Origin: Bdellovibrio sp.
Lineage (GTDB): Bacteria; Bdellovibrionota; Bdellovibrionia; Bdellovibrionales; Bdellovibrionaceae
Assembly (NCBI GenBank): GCA_019104905.1
Contig: JAHRXB010000048.1
Location: 1 to 5,482, forward strand
Direction: 5' to 3'
DNA: 5,482 nucleotides
Below, piece after piece: positions 1-5,482 of the stretch. Each line of letters opens with the position of its first letter. Within the stretch, counting starts at the first letter, position 1. The notes under the pieces were generated by a model. The model was not told where the DNA came from, searched no databases, and was given only the letters and a program-made list of their open reading frames with translations. A program made the position numbers and the translations under genes.

Positions 1-496
1 CTAGTGGCAAAGGAACATTGGATTTGATTTTCAATCCCAACTCAGAAACGGACGTGATCTCGGTCTTGATTTCCCAATCCGCCTTATATTGCACGGGAGC
101 TTCGGCAAAATGCACGGACTCTTGTTTCGTCGAGACCAAGAGGTTGCGAATCTTCGCCAACAACAGCTCCGGGTCCAAGGGTTTGACAACATAGTCATTC
201 ACGCCCGCCTCGATCCCCTTTTCAATATCACTTTTTTCCCTTTTTCCGGTCAACAGAATCACCGGCACCTTGGCCACCAAGGGGTGCTTTCGAATCGTGC
301 GAGTCAGAGCATAACCATCCCCGCCTCCCGGCATCACCGCGTCGGTAATAACCAAATCAAAAGATTCATGGGCCAAGGTTCGCAGCGCCTCCACCGCGTT
401 CATGCATGGCGTGACGGTATGCCCATCTTTGGTCAACAACGCCTCCAAAGTCAGAAGGACACTTCTTTGATCATCTACAATAAGAATATTTGCCAT
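1..496 (-). CDS. Response regulator: receiver domain plus probable PilZ domain (C-terminus cut by window edge)
   Basis: This is a phosphorylation-controlled output protein, probably cytoplasmic; 165 residues are visible and the C-terminus lies beyond the window. Residues 1-121 form a complete receiver domain: the acidic pair is D8-D9, the phosphoacceptor is D52 (in VITDAVMP), the switch threonine is T83 (ILLTGK) and the conserved lysine is K105 (VVKPLD). After a short linker, residues 134-165 look like the start of a PilZ domain, with the strand-turn SVSELGLKIKS at 149-159 in the place of the usual [D/N]xSxxG motif. The first PilZ arginine motif (RxxxR) is not visible, and serine replaces the usual D/N, so c-di-GMP binding is uncertain. 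The ATG at 496 follows a strong ribosome binding site. The gene starts 30 bp after the hybrid kinase, which is the likely phosphodonor. The receiver call is firm; PilZ is moderate because only its beginning is seen. Confidence 0.9.
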   Translation of the reverse strand, partial: MANILIVDDQRSVLLTLEALLTKDGHTVTPCMNAVEALRTLAHESFDLVITDAVMPGGGDGYALTRTIRKHPLVAKVPVILLTGKREKSDIEKGIEAGVNDYVVKPLDPELLLAKIRNLLVSTKQESVHFAEAPVQYKADWEIKTEITSVSELGLKIKSNVPLPL

Positions 497-502
497 GTCC
501 TT

Positions 503-508
503 CTCCTT
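503..508 (-). promoter_or_regulatory. Ribosome binding site of the response regulator
   Basis: The minus strand reads AAGGAG, six bases before the ATG at 496. It fixes the start of the receiver-PilZ protein and gives the regulator a much stronger translation signal than the kinase gene before it. Confidence 0.85.
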
Positions 509-526
509 TCTGATTGCTTTCCATTT

Positions 527-3037
527 TTAAGCCGTCTGTTTCTGAGAAACGTATTTCTTTAAATCAAGAATACTTTTTCCAAACTGTTCTTCAATTTGTT
601 CAACAAACATGGAAGCCGCACTGAGTTCTTTAAGCTCTTCCACGGCAGCACAAAGTTCTGAAAGTTTTTTAGCGCCTAAAGCGGCACTGCTGGATTTCAA
701 TGCATGAGCCGCCTCAGCAAGTCCCTGCAAATCGACGTCATCCAGAGCCTGACGCATGGACTCGATCAAATTAGGAGCGGACTGTTCCAGATCCTCGATC
801 AAGGCTTCGACCAAATTCTGATCGTTCACCACGTAATTTTCAAGTTGCAGTAATGCACTTTCATCAAGCCCTGCCTCGGGGGCCTTCAACCACCGCTGCA
901 GGGTCTCGATCAAATGATTGAGTTCCAGAGGTTTCGCCAAAAAGTCATCCATGCCCGCCGCGAAGTAAACCCCTTTGTCTCCCGGAGCACCATCTGCAGT
1001 TAATGCGACGATCGGGGTTCTTTTTCCCGTCTTCTGTTCTTCTTTTCGAATTCGGCGTGTCGCCTCAAAACCATCAAGAACTGGCATCTGACAATCCATC
1101 AAAATAAGATCATACTTACCATTCAAACTTTTTTCATAGGCCACAAGGCCGTTGGCGGCCACATCCACCTCAAGTCCCAACTTGCGAAGATAACTTTGGG
1201 CCACTCGTTGATTGACGACTTGATCTTCCACTAAAAGAATTGAGCCCGTAAAAAGACGCGCAAATTTAACTTCATGCGATCGTGGAACGTCTTGCGCCTG
1301 AGCCATCGGTAACGTGACCGTGAACCAGAAGTTGGATCCCAAGCCGACAACACTTTCCAGACCGATCTCGCCGCCCATCAGGTCGACAAGCTGTTTTGAG
1401 ATCGATAAACCTAAACCCGTTCCGCCAAACTTCATTCCATTTTTGGTCTGGAAGTACTTTTGAAATAAAGAACGACGCTCCTCTTCTTTAAGACCAGGCC
1501 CCGTGTCTTTCACTTCAAAACGAATCTGACACTGTCCCTGATGTTCAAGCACCCGAGAAACCTCTAAACTGACAAAACCTTTTTCAGTAAATTTGACGGC
1601 ATTCCCTACGAGATTCACCAAGATCTGACGAAGACGCCCTTGATCTCCCACGAAGTACCATTGTGGCGAGGTCTCGAATACCGAATGCAGGCCGACATTT
1701 TTTTCAGCAACACTGGGGCGGAAGATTTCAATCACATCATGCACCAAGAATTGTAAATCAAAAGGCTGGGGATCTAAACGAATCTTGCCGGCTTCGATCT
1801 TTGAATAATCCAAAATATCATTGATCAACATCAGCAAAGACTCTGCGGATCTCTTCACCGTCCCTACGTATTCCGCTTGCTCTGGATTCAATGAGGTGTC
1901 CGCTAGCAAAGTCGTCATGCCGATCACGCCATTCATCGGCGTGCGAATCTCATGGCTCATCGCCGCCAGAAAATCTGACTTCTTAAGCGAGGCCTCCAAA
2001 GCCGCTTCGCGAGCCCTCATCCACTCTTGCTCAACCATTTTGCGACGACTGATATCGCGAAAGACCACCAAGGCTCCAGAGATGCCTCCGTCGATATCAT
2101 TGAGCGAACGGCTGCTCACGCTGATATAGATTCCTTGTGGATGAGTTTCATTTTGGACAAAAATTTCAAGATCATCGATCTGTTCCCCATGTAGGGCTCG
2201 TTGGAAGGGCAGTTGTCGTTGCGTATAGATTTCACCATTCAGAGGATTAAAAAAACCCAACTCTTCAGCACTGGCCTCCGAAGAAACTTCCTTTAATCGA
2301 GAACCAATGATCTTCTGGGCGGCGGCATTGTAATGGGTGAAATAACCTTGCCGATCGATCACGATCAAAGCCTCACTCATGCTATTAAGAATCGTATCCA
2401 ACAAAATGGACCGCCCCTGAAGAGAGGCCGAGGTCTTTTTTTGTTCGTCCAAACTTTTCTTTTGCCACCAGCGACTTAAAAGAGCCACAAAGATCGCCAT
2501 CGCAAAAATCACCCCAAGAAGTTCATTCCTGTAATTTGCAAACGAATCCGCCGAATCCTTTGCAAAGGTACTTTCAACAATCGGCACCAAGGACGCTTGG
2601 GCTGGTAAACGCGAGGCCACGAGGCTTCCCTTTTGTCGTTGCACCAAAAGGTCATTCACCGCTTCAAAATGATCACGCAGGGCTTTATTTAATTGAGCGA
2701 CCTGCTTTTGATGGATTGGCTCCCGGGCCACCAGTTTGGTTAGAGAACCCATTTCATAGTTAAGAAGAAGAACCTGCTGATTGTACTCTTGAAGATCTTG
2801 TTCCCGACGAGATTTGAGAAACGCTTTTTCCGATTTCTCGGCACGTTCAACAATATTTTTAATCTTCATGACCGAGTCTTTAGCTTCCGGCGAAAGAGAA
2901 GCTTGAGATCGCAGGCTCACTAAAAGCGTGGGTTCTTTATAAAGAAAGAACGCCAGGGCCAAGAAAGCCACAAGACTCACTTCGACACCGAAGCGAGAGA
3001 TCCAGGATCGGAAAAAAGATGCTGATTTCATAAGCAT
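527..3037 (-). CDS. Membrane-bound hybrid sensor histidine kinase (PAS-HisKA-HATPase-receiver-HPt)
   Basis: This 836-residue inner-membrane kinase should sense a signal and pass phosphate through its own receiver and HPt domains to a separate regulator. Membrane segments lie at about 18-33 and 173-188. They bracket a helical, probably periplasmic sensor of about 140 residues that resembles CHASE3 or four-helix-bundle sensors. There is no clear HAMP domain. A PAS domain spans about 210-330. HisKA holds the H-box SHEIRTPMNG with H362. The ATPase domain has the N-box around N479, DTGPGL at 511-516 and GGTGLGLSI at 538-546. The receiver spans about 598-718, with E604-D605, phosphoacceptor D648, T680 and K702. 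HPt carries H778 in AAHALKSSSAALGA. All catalytic and phosphorelay residues are present. The start is uncertain: ATGs lie at residues 1 and 3, and neither has a good Shine-Dalgarno. The receiver-PilZ gene 30 bp downstream is the likely partner; the stimulus is unknown. Confidence 0.95.
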   Translation of the reverse strand: MLMKSASFFRSWISRFGVEVSLVAFLALAFFLYKEPTLLVSLRSQASLSPEAKDSVMKIKNIVERAEKSEKAFLKSRREQDLQEYNQQVLLLNYEMGSLTKLVAREPIHQKQVAQLNKALRDHFEAVNDLLVQRQKGSLVASRLPAQASLVPIVESTFAKDSADSFANYRNELLGVIFAMAIFVALLSRWWQKKSLDEQKKTSASLQGRSILLDTILNSMSEALIVIDRQGYFTHYNAAAQKIIGSRLKEVSSEASAEELGFFNPLNGEIYTQRQLPFQRALHGEQIDDLEIFVQNETHPQGIYISVSSRSLNDIDGGISGALVVFRDISRRKMVEQEWMRAREAALEASLKKSDFLAAMSHEIRTPMNGVIGMTTLLADTSLNPEQAEYVGTVKRSAESLLMLINDILDYSKIEAGKIRLDPQPFDLQFLVHDVIEIFRPSVAEKNVGLHSVFETSPQWYFVGDQGRLRQILVNLVGNAVKFTEKGFVSLEVSRVLEHQGQCQIRFEVKDTGPGLKEEERRSLFQKYFQTKNGMKFGGTGLGLSISKQLVDLMGGEIGLESVVGLGSNFWFTVTLPMAQAQDVPRSHEVKFARLFTGSILLVEDQVVNQRVAQSYLRKLGLEVDVAANGLVAYEKSLNGKYDLILMDCQMPVLDGFEATRRIRKEEQKTGKRTPIVALTADGAPGDKGVYFAAGMDDFLAKPLELNHLIETLQRWLKAPEAGLDESALLQLENYVVNDQNLVEALIEDLEQSAPNLIESMRQALDDVDLQGLAEAAHALKSSSAALGAKKLSELCAAVEELKELSAASMFVEQIEEQFGKSILDLKKYVSQKQTA

Positions 3038-3048
3038 CTTTTCGGTTT

Positions 3049-3067
3049 TTTCATTCTCAGAATGAAA
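3049..3067. repeat. Perfect palindrome in the gap before the hybrid kinase
   Basis: The sequence tttcattctCagaatgaaa has two perfect 9-base arms around one central base. As RNA it could form an 8-bp stem with a 3-base loop ending 11 bases before the kinase ATG, where a Shine-Dalgarno would normally sit. As DNA it has the shape of an operator for a dimeric regulator. No U-run follows the stem on the minus strand, so it is not a classic terminator of the upstream gene. The function is unproven. Confidence 0.6.
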
Positions 3068-3082
3068 GAATTCGCACGCTTT

Positions 3083-3712
3083 CTAGACCATAGTCCGGAC
3101 GCAATCTAAGACGGCCCCAATAGCTTCTTCCCAGTGCGCGCGCAGAGGAGCGCGCAAACGCCCATCGACCAGCTTTTCATGCTGAAATACGAGTACGCTC
3201 TTATCTCCTTTGCGGGGCAAAATCCACACCTGCACAGTGGTGCTTTTATTCCAATCCGTCTCTTGCCATGTCAATCGCACTCGTTGACCCGCCCGCAATG
3301 TGCGAATTTCTCCGAAGGCACCCCCCTCTGTCTCGAAAGAGTTTCCAATCCTTAACTGCACTTTGGAAAGAGGCTGCAACCAAAGAGACATGCCCTGTTC
3401 AGACGAGATTAACTTCCACAATTTTTTTGCATCGACAGGAAAGGTGCGCGTGACGATAATTGAATAATCACCTTTTAAAGTTCTTCCAGGAATCCTTTTG
3501 CCAATGAAGATTTCATAACCAGCAGAAACACCTTGTTGCCACCACATGGATAGTTTGTACTTGCGCTTAAGAAAGTCTGTTATTTGTTTGTGAGTCCATG
3601 TTTGGGCGTTAACCTTATTCAAAATATCGATCCACTGATTCCAACTTTTCCCTGTCGCTTTCAACACAGACTCTGTTGTTACGGTCCCCAGCTTTTCGAT
3701 CTTTTTGGCCAT
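3083..3712 (-). CDS. DUF4287-AHSA1 (SRPBCC/START-fold) fusion protein, function unknown
   Basis: This is a 209-residue protein, probably cytoplasmic, with no signal peptide or membrane segment. Residues 10-73 match the DUF4287 pattern: ATGKSWNQWIDIL, then WTHKQITDFLKRKY, then WWQQGVSAGYE and GKR. Residues 82-209 look like an AHSA1 domain of the SRPBCC superfamily. They begin with a strand leading to FPVDAKKLWKLIS, continue with strands including GEIRTLRAGQRVRLTWQ, and end in the typical helix opening HWEEAIGAVL. SRPBCC folds form a deep hydrophobic pocket; some members bind lipids or other hydrophobic ligands, others regulate chaperones. No catalytic residues can be assigned, so no reaction is proposed. 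The ATG at 3712 begins 7 bp after the stop of the binding-protein gene, and a GAGAG about ten bases upstream overlaps the end of that gene, which suggests translational coupling. The domain assignment is fairly secure; the role is not. Confidence 0.88.
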   Translation of the reverse strand: MAKKIEKLGTVTTESVLKATGKSWNQWIDILNKVNAQTWTHKQITDFLKRKYKLSMWWQQGVSAGYEIFIGKRIPGRTLKGDYSIIVTRTFPVDAKKLWKLISSEQGMSLWLQPLSKVQLRIGNSFETEGGAFGEIRTLRAGQRVRLTWQETDWNKSTTVQVWILPRKGDKSVLVFQHEKLVDGRLRAPLRAHWEEAIGAVLDCVRTMV

Positions 3713-3719
3713 GGATTAA

Positions 3720-4526
3720 CTACTCTCTTCCTTGAGCTCCCAAGGGGGCATAACGAGTATAAATCTTTTCAATTTCAGAATCCAGCCCCTGCTTCCGGCG
3801 AAGTTCCTCGGTTTTTGCGATAATGGCTTTTCCAAAGGCCGTCTTTTCACACGAAATAGAGGGTTGCAAGAGCTCAGAATTGCCTTTGATAGGATAAAAA
3901 ATGAAATCTGAATTGAAAGCCACCTCAAAGGGAAAACCTAAGTACACATCCAGTCGTCCCATCGCCATCATGCTTTTGAGTTCTTGGGCCGCATTTTTTC
4001 TGCGTTTTTGTATAAGCTGCGCGCCATGAATCTTCACCAAGCTTTCGTTGATCTTTTTGCCATAATATCTTTCCGTAATCACACCGACATTGATGTTCTT
4101 ATCTTTCAACATCATGTCCAAGTCTACGACCCCGGATTTAGTCATATAGCGAATTAGCTTCGCGTTGTTTCTGCTGGCGATGACTCCGGCGGGAATCCCT
4201 TTAAACAAAGGCGTTCCAAACTCCATGAAGGATTCTCTCTCTGGAGTTTTAATAATCATGAGTGTGCAGGTACCCTTTTTCTTTTTCATCTGCTCTAAAA
4301 TTCGCAAAAATGGAACTTCAACAACTTGATGCTTATATTCGGGCATCTTATCAACAAGAAGGCGATGTACTTCTAAAAGGTATCCCGGAGCTTCATGATC
4401 ATGCACATTTAAATTCACTGCTCCAGGTGCATCGAAAAACAACCAGTAAATGGTCGCCCCATCCACCTTGCAGGGAGCGGACAAAGAAAAAAAAGAAATA
4501 AGTAAAAGAACAATCCAAGACTTCAT
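3720..4526 (-). CDS. Periplasmic solute-binding-like protein (SBP_bac_3 type, TIGR02285-like), orphan
   Basis: This is a 268-residue secreted protein. Residues 1-23 form a signal peptide: K2, a hydrophobic stretch at 4-17, and likely cleavage near VDGA. C19 does not sit in a proper lipobox, so a soluble periplasmic protein is more likely than a lipoprotein. The mature part resembles family 3 extracellular solute-binding proteins: KTPERESFMEFGTPLFKG at 93-110 matches the family's TpeR...F..P signature, VGVITERYYG at 147-156 matches the second-lobe hinge strand, and GRLDVYL at 190-196 matches the GrxD strand. Overall it looks closest to the function-unknown group TIGR02285 (from memory). Usual amino-acid contacts are mostly replaced, although R97 is kept. 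No permease or ATPase gene is next to it, so transport cannot be assumed. Its ATG overlaps the stop of the deacylase gene, and its own Shine-Dalgarno is weak. Confidence 0.82.
   Translation of the reverse strand: MKSWIVLLLISFFSLSAPCKVDGATIYWLFFDAPGAVNLNVHDHEAPGYLLEVHRLLVDKMPEYKHQVVEVPFLRILEQMKKKKGTCTLMIIKTPERESFMEFGTPLFKGIPAGVIASRNNAKLIRYMTKSGVVDLDMMLKDKNINVGVITERYYGKKINESLVKIHGAQLIQKRRKNAAQELKSMMAMGRLDVYLGFPFEVAFNSDFIFYPIKGNSELLQPSISCEKTAFGKAIIAKTEELRRKQGLDSEIEKIYTRYAPLGAQGRE
4523..4526 (-). other. ATGA stop-start overlap coupling two genes
   Basis: The minus strand reads ATGA. ATG (4526-4524) starts the binding protein, and TGA (4525-4523) stops the YbaK-type protein. With no good Shine-Dalgarno in front of it, the binding protein is probably translated by reinitiation, so its level should follow that of the deacylase. 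Confidence 0.85.
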
Positions 4527-5023
4527 GATCCACTCGCAACAACACCGACATTAACCAGTTGAGGCTGCAACACTCTGACAACCTCTTTGGGGGCAAGGGA
4601 GACCAAATAGCCTCTTTTGCCACCATTGATATAGATTTTTTCAAGATCCAAAATCGACTTTTCCATATAAACCGGCATCTTTTTTTTGGTTCCAAAAGGC
4701 GATGTTCCACCCACCTGATATCCGGTGTGTCGATCTGCCACCTCCGGCTTACAAGGCGAAATAGTTTTAACTCCCAAATCCCGCGCCAGTTGTTTGGTAG
4801 AAACTTGCAGATCTCCATGCATCAAAACAATGAGAGGCTCTTTGCTGTCCGTTTCCATAACAAGCGTTTTGATCACGGAATGCTCGCTGACTCCAAGCTC
4901 TCGGGAGGACACTGTCGTTCCTCCTTTTTCTTCGTAATTATAAAGATGGCTTGAGAAGGACACGTTCTCTTTCAAGAGTTGCCTTATGGCCAACGTCATT
5001 GGAAATTTATCTTTCTCGGCCAT
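4523..5023 (-). CDS. ybaK: YbaK/EbsC-family aminoacyl-tRNA deacylase (Cys-tRNA(Pro) deacylase type)
   Basis: This is a cytoplasmic, trans-acting editing enzyme predicted to hydrolyse mischarged tRNA; the best-known member, E. coli YbaK, removes cysteine from tRNA(Pro). The protein has 166 residues, against about 159 for E. coli YbaK. K52 in SVIKTLV matches the essential lysine (K46 in E. coli). HTGYQVGGTSPFG at 99-111 is the family's substrate-pocket loop, and YINGGKRG at 131-138 matches the C-terminal strand. The ATG at 5023 was chosen because AGGAG lies eight bases upstream. The frame stays open back to a TTG at 5074, and an ATG at 5044 has no such site; a start at residue 9 (MTLAIRQLL) would match the E. 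coli N-terminus but has weaker support. The region before K52 is shorter than in E. coli, so specificity for Cys-tRNA(Pro) rather than another mischarged tRNA is inferred. Confidence 0.92.
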   Translation of the reverse strand: MAEKDKFPMTLAIRQLLKENVSFSSHLYNYEEKGGTTVSSRELGVSEHSVIKTLVMETDSKEPLIVLMHGDLQVSTKQLARDLGVKTISPCKPEVADRHTGYQVGGTSPFGTKKKMPVYMEKSILDLEKIYINGGKRGYLVSLAPKEVVRVLQPQLVNVGVVASGS

Positions 5024-5031
5024 CCGTGGAG

Positions 5032-5036
5032 CTCCT
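5032..5036 (-). promoter_or_regulatory. Ribosome binding site that decides the YbaK start
   Basis: The minus strand reads AGGAG, eight bases before the ATG at 5023. The other in-frame candidates upstream (ATG at 5044, TTG at 5074) lack one. This gives a 166-residue protein close to the usual family length. Confidence 0.8.
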
Positions 5037-5074
5037 ACTGCCATGACATTAACATTCGAAAAAAAGGTGGGCAA

Positions 5075-5482
5075 TTATTGGTTTTCCACTCCACTCACTT
5101 TTGCGCAAAGAGTTTCAAGCAGGGCGCCCGTCGGCTCAATCCTGCGCTTGGATCCAAAAAGAGCAGCGACGTGATTCAAAACGCTTCGAGAATCCCGCCC
5201 TCCTATCGGAAAGACTTCGTTTCCCTCGCGATATGTCGGCGTATAACCCACACCAAAAATCTTCGCTTTTTGTGAGCCCTCCTTAGATAGTCCCACATAA
5301 GCAACCACCCCCGCTTTTCTTGCCAGCCCATATTGACCCGCTACAAAATTTCCCAATGAATAGCCAATCAGTGTTTCTCGTCCGTCTTGGGTCACATATT
5401 TCTGCCAGGGCTGAAGAACATGCGGATGAGATCCCATCACGATCGAAGCACCGGCCTCGAGATACTGCTTCGCAAAAGCCTT
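5075..5482 (-). CDS. CapA-family protein (PGA_cap metallophosphatase fold), C-terminal part only
   Basis: The reading frame is open from the window edge to TAA at 5077-5075, giving the last 135 residues of a protein whose N-terminus lies beyond 5482. The fragment carries two hallmarks of the CapA or PGA_cap family. GSHPHVLQP at fragment residues 17-25 supplies the HxH metal-ligand pair of the calcineurin-like fold, and IGYSLGNFV at 39-47 is the conserved strand after it. LEAGASIVMG just before matches the usual 'GAdvViG' approach. CapA itself takes part in poly-gamma-glutamate capsule formation, but many stand-alone homologues in bacteria without capsules have no known substrate. No capB or capC partner is visible here, so a capsule role is not claimed. 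After about residue 60 the sequence is less conserved. The YbaK-type gene starts 51 bp downstream on the same strand, so co-transcription is likely. Confidence 0.88.
   Translation of the reverse strand, partial: KAFAKQYLEAGASIVMGSHPHVLQPWQKYVTQDGRETLIGYSLGNFVAGQYGLARKAGVVAYVGLSKEGSQKAKIFGVGYTPTYREGNEVFPIGGRDSRSVLNHVAALFGSKRRIEPTGALLETLCAKVSGVENQ

Noticed and set aside
89..562. Open frame of 157 codons on the plus strand
   Set aside because: It lies antisense to the receiver-PilZ gene and the kinase end. The minus frame has complete receiver motifs and a ribosome binding site; the plus-strand protein has no recognisable domain.
3134..3453. Short plus-strand open frames opposite the AHSA1 gene
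   Set aside because: They are antisense shadows of a well-supported gene, with no ribosome binding site or motif.
4487..4494. Run of eight T on the coding strand inside the signal peptide of the binding protein
   Set aside because: A phase-variable tract is conceivable, but eight bases in a phenylalanine-rich signal peptide is short and expected from composition.
4680..4687. Run of eight A on the coding strand in ybaK, containing a slippery A-AAA-AAG
   Set aside because: It encodes the KKK after the conserved GGTSPFG motif, where family members also have lysines. A -1 shift would meet a stop within about 15 codons, and I see no stimulating structure. Probably chance.
4399..4818. Open frame of 139 codons on the minus strand in another frame
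   Set aside because: It overlaps the YbaK-type gene and the start of the binding-protein gene, both supported by family motifs, and its translation has low-complexity runs and no domain.
5059..5100. Possible terminator after the CapA gene (T7 on the minus strand)
   Set aside because: The only stem I can draw before the T-run is about four base pairs (GTGG with CCAC) around a long loop, too weak for an intrinsic terminator.

Overview
This window is gene-dense. All six genes I can support lie on the minus strand, so transcription runs from high to low coordinates. The gene order in that direction is: a CapA-like protein (partial, entering at 5482), a YbaK-type aminoacyl-tRNA deacylase, a periplasmic solute-binding-like protein, a DUF4287-AHSA1 protein, a large hybrid histidine kinase, and a receiver-PilZ response regulator (partial, leaving at position 1). 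The junctions are 51 bp, a 4-bp overlap, 7 bp, 45 bp and 30 bp. This fits one long transcription unit, or two if a promoter sits before the kinase. No gene-free stretch exceeds 51 bp. I found no RNA gene, mobile element or CRISPR array, and no convincing terminator.

The organism is probably a Gram-negative bacterium with heavy two-component and PilZ-type signalling. The signal peptide, the periplasmic protein and the kinase topology support a Gram-negative. Mid-range GC, a receiver-PilZ regulator and a TIGR02285-like periplasmic protein suggest a Bdellovibrio-like predatory bacterium, but this is inference; no marker gene fixes the taxonomy.

Region 1-3037 is a signalling pair. The kinase has two membrane segments around a helical periplasmic domain, followed by PAS, HisKA, HATPase_c, receiver and HPt domains. 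Directly downstream is a regulator whose second domain looks like a divergent PilZ domain. A His-Asp-His-Asp relay ending on that regulator is the natural reading.

Region 3083-5023 holds three tightly packed genes with no obvious shared pathway: a proofreading hydrolase, an orphan binding protein whose ligand pocket lacks most of the amino-acid-binding residues, and a START-fold protein of unknown role. Region 5075-5482 is the C-terminal part of a CapA-type metallophosphatase-like protein.

Nothing here is a clear novel defence or mobile system. The points most worth a second look are the kinase and atypical PilZ regulator, the altered pocket of the binding protein, and a perfect palindrome just before the kinase start.
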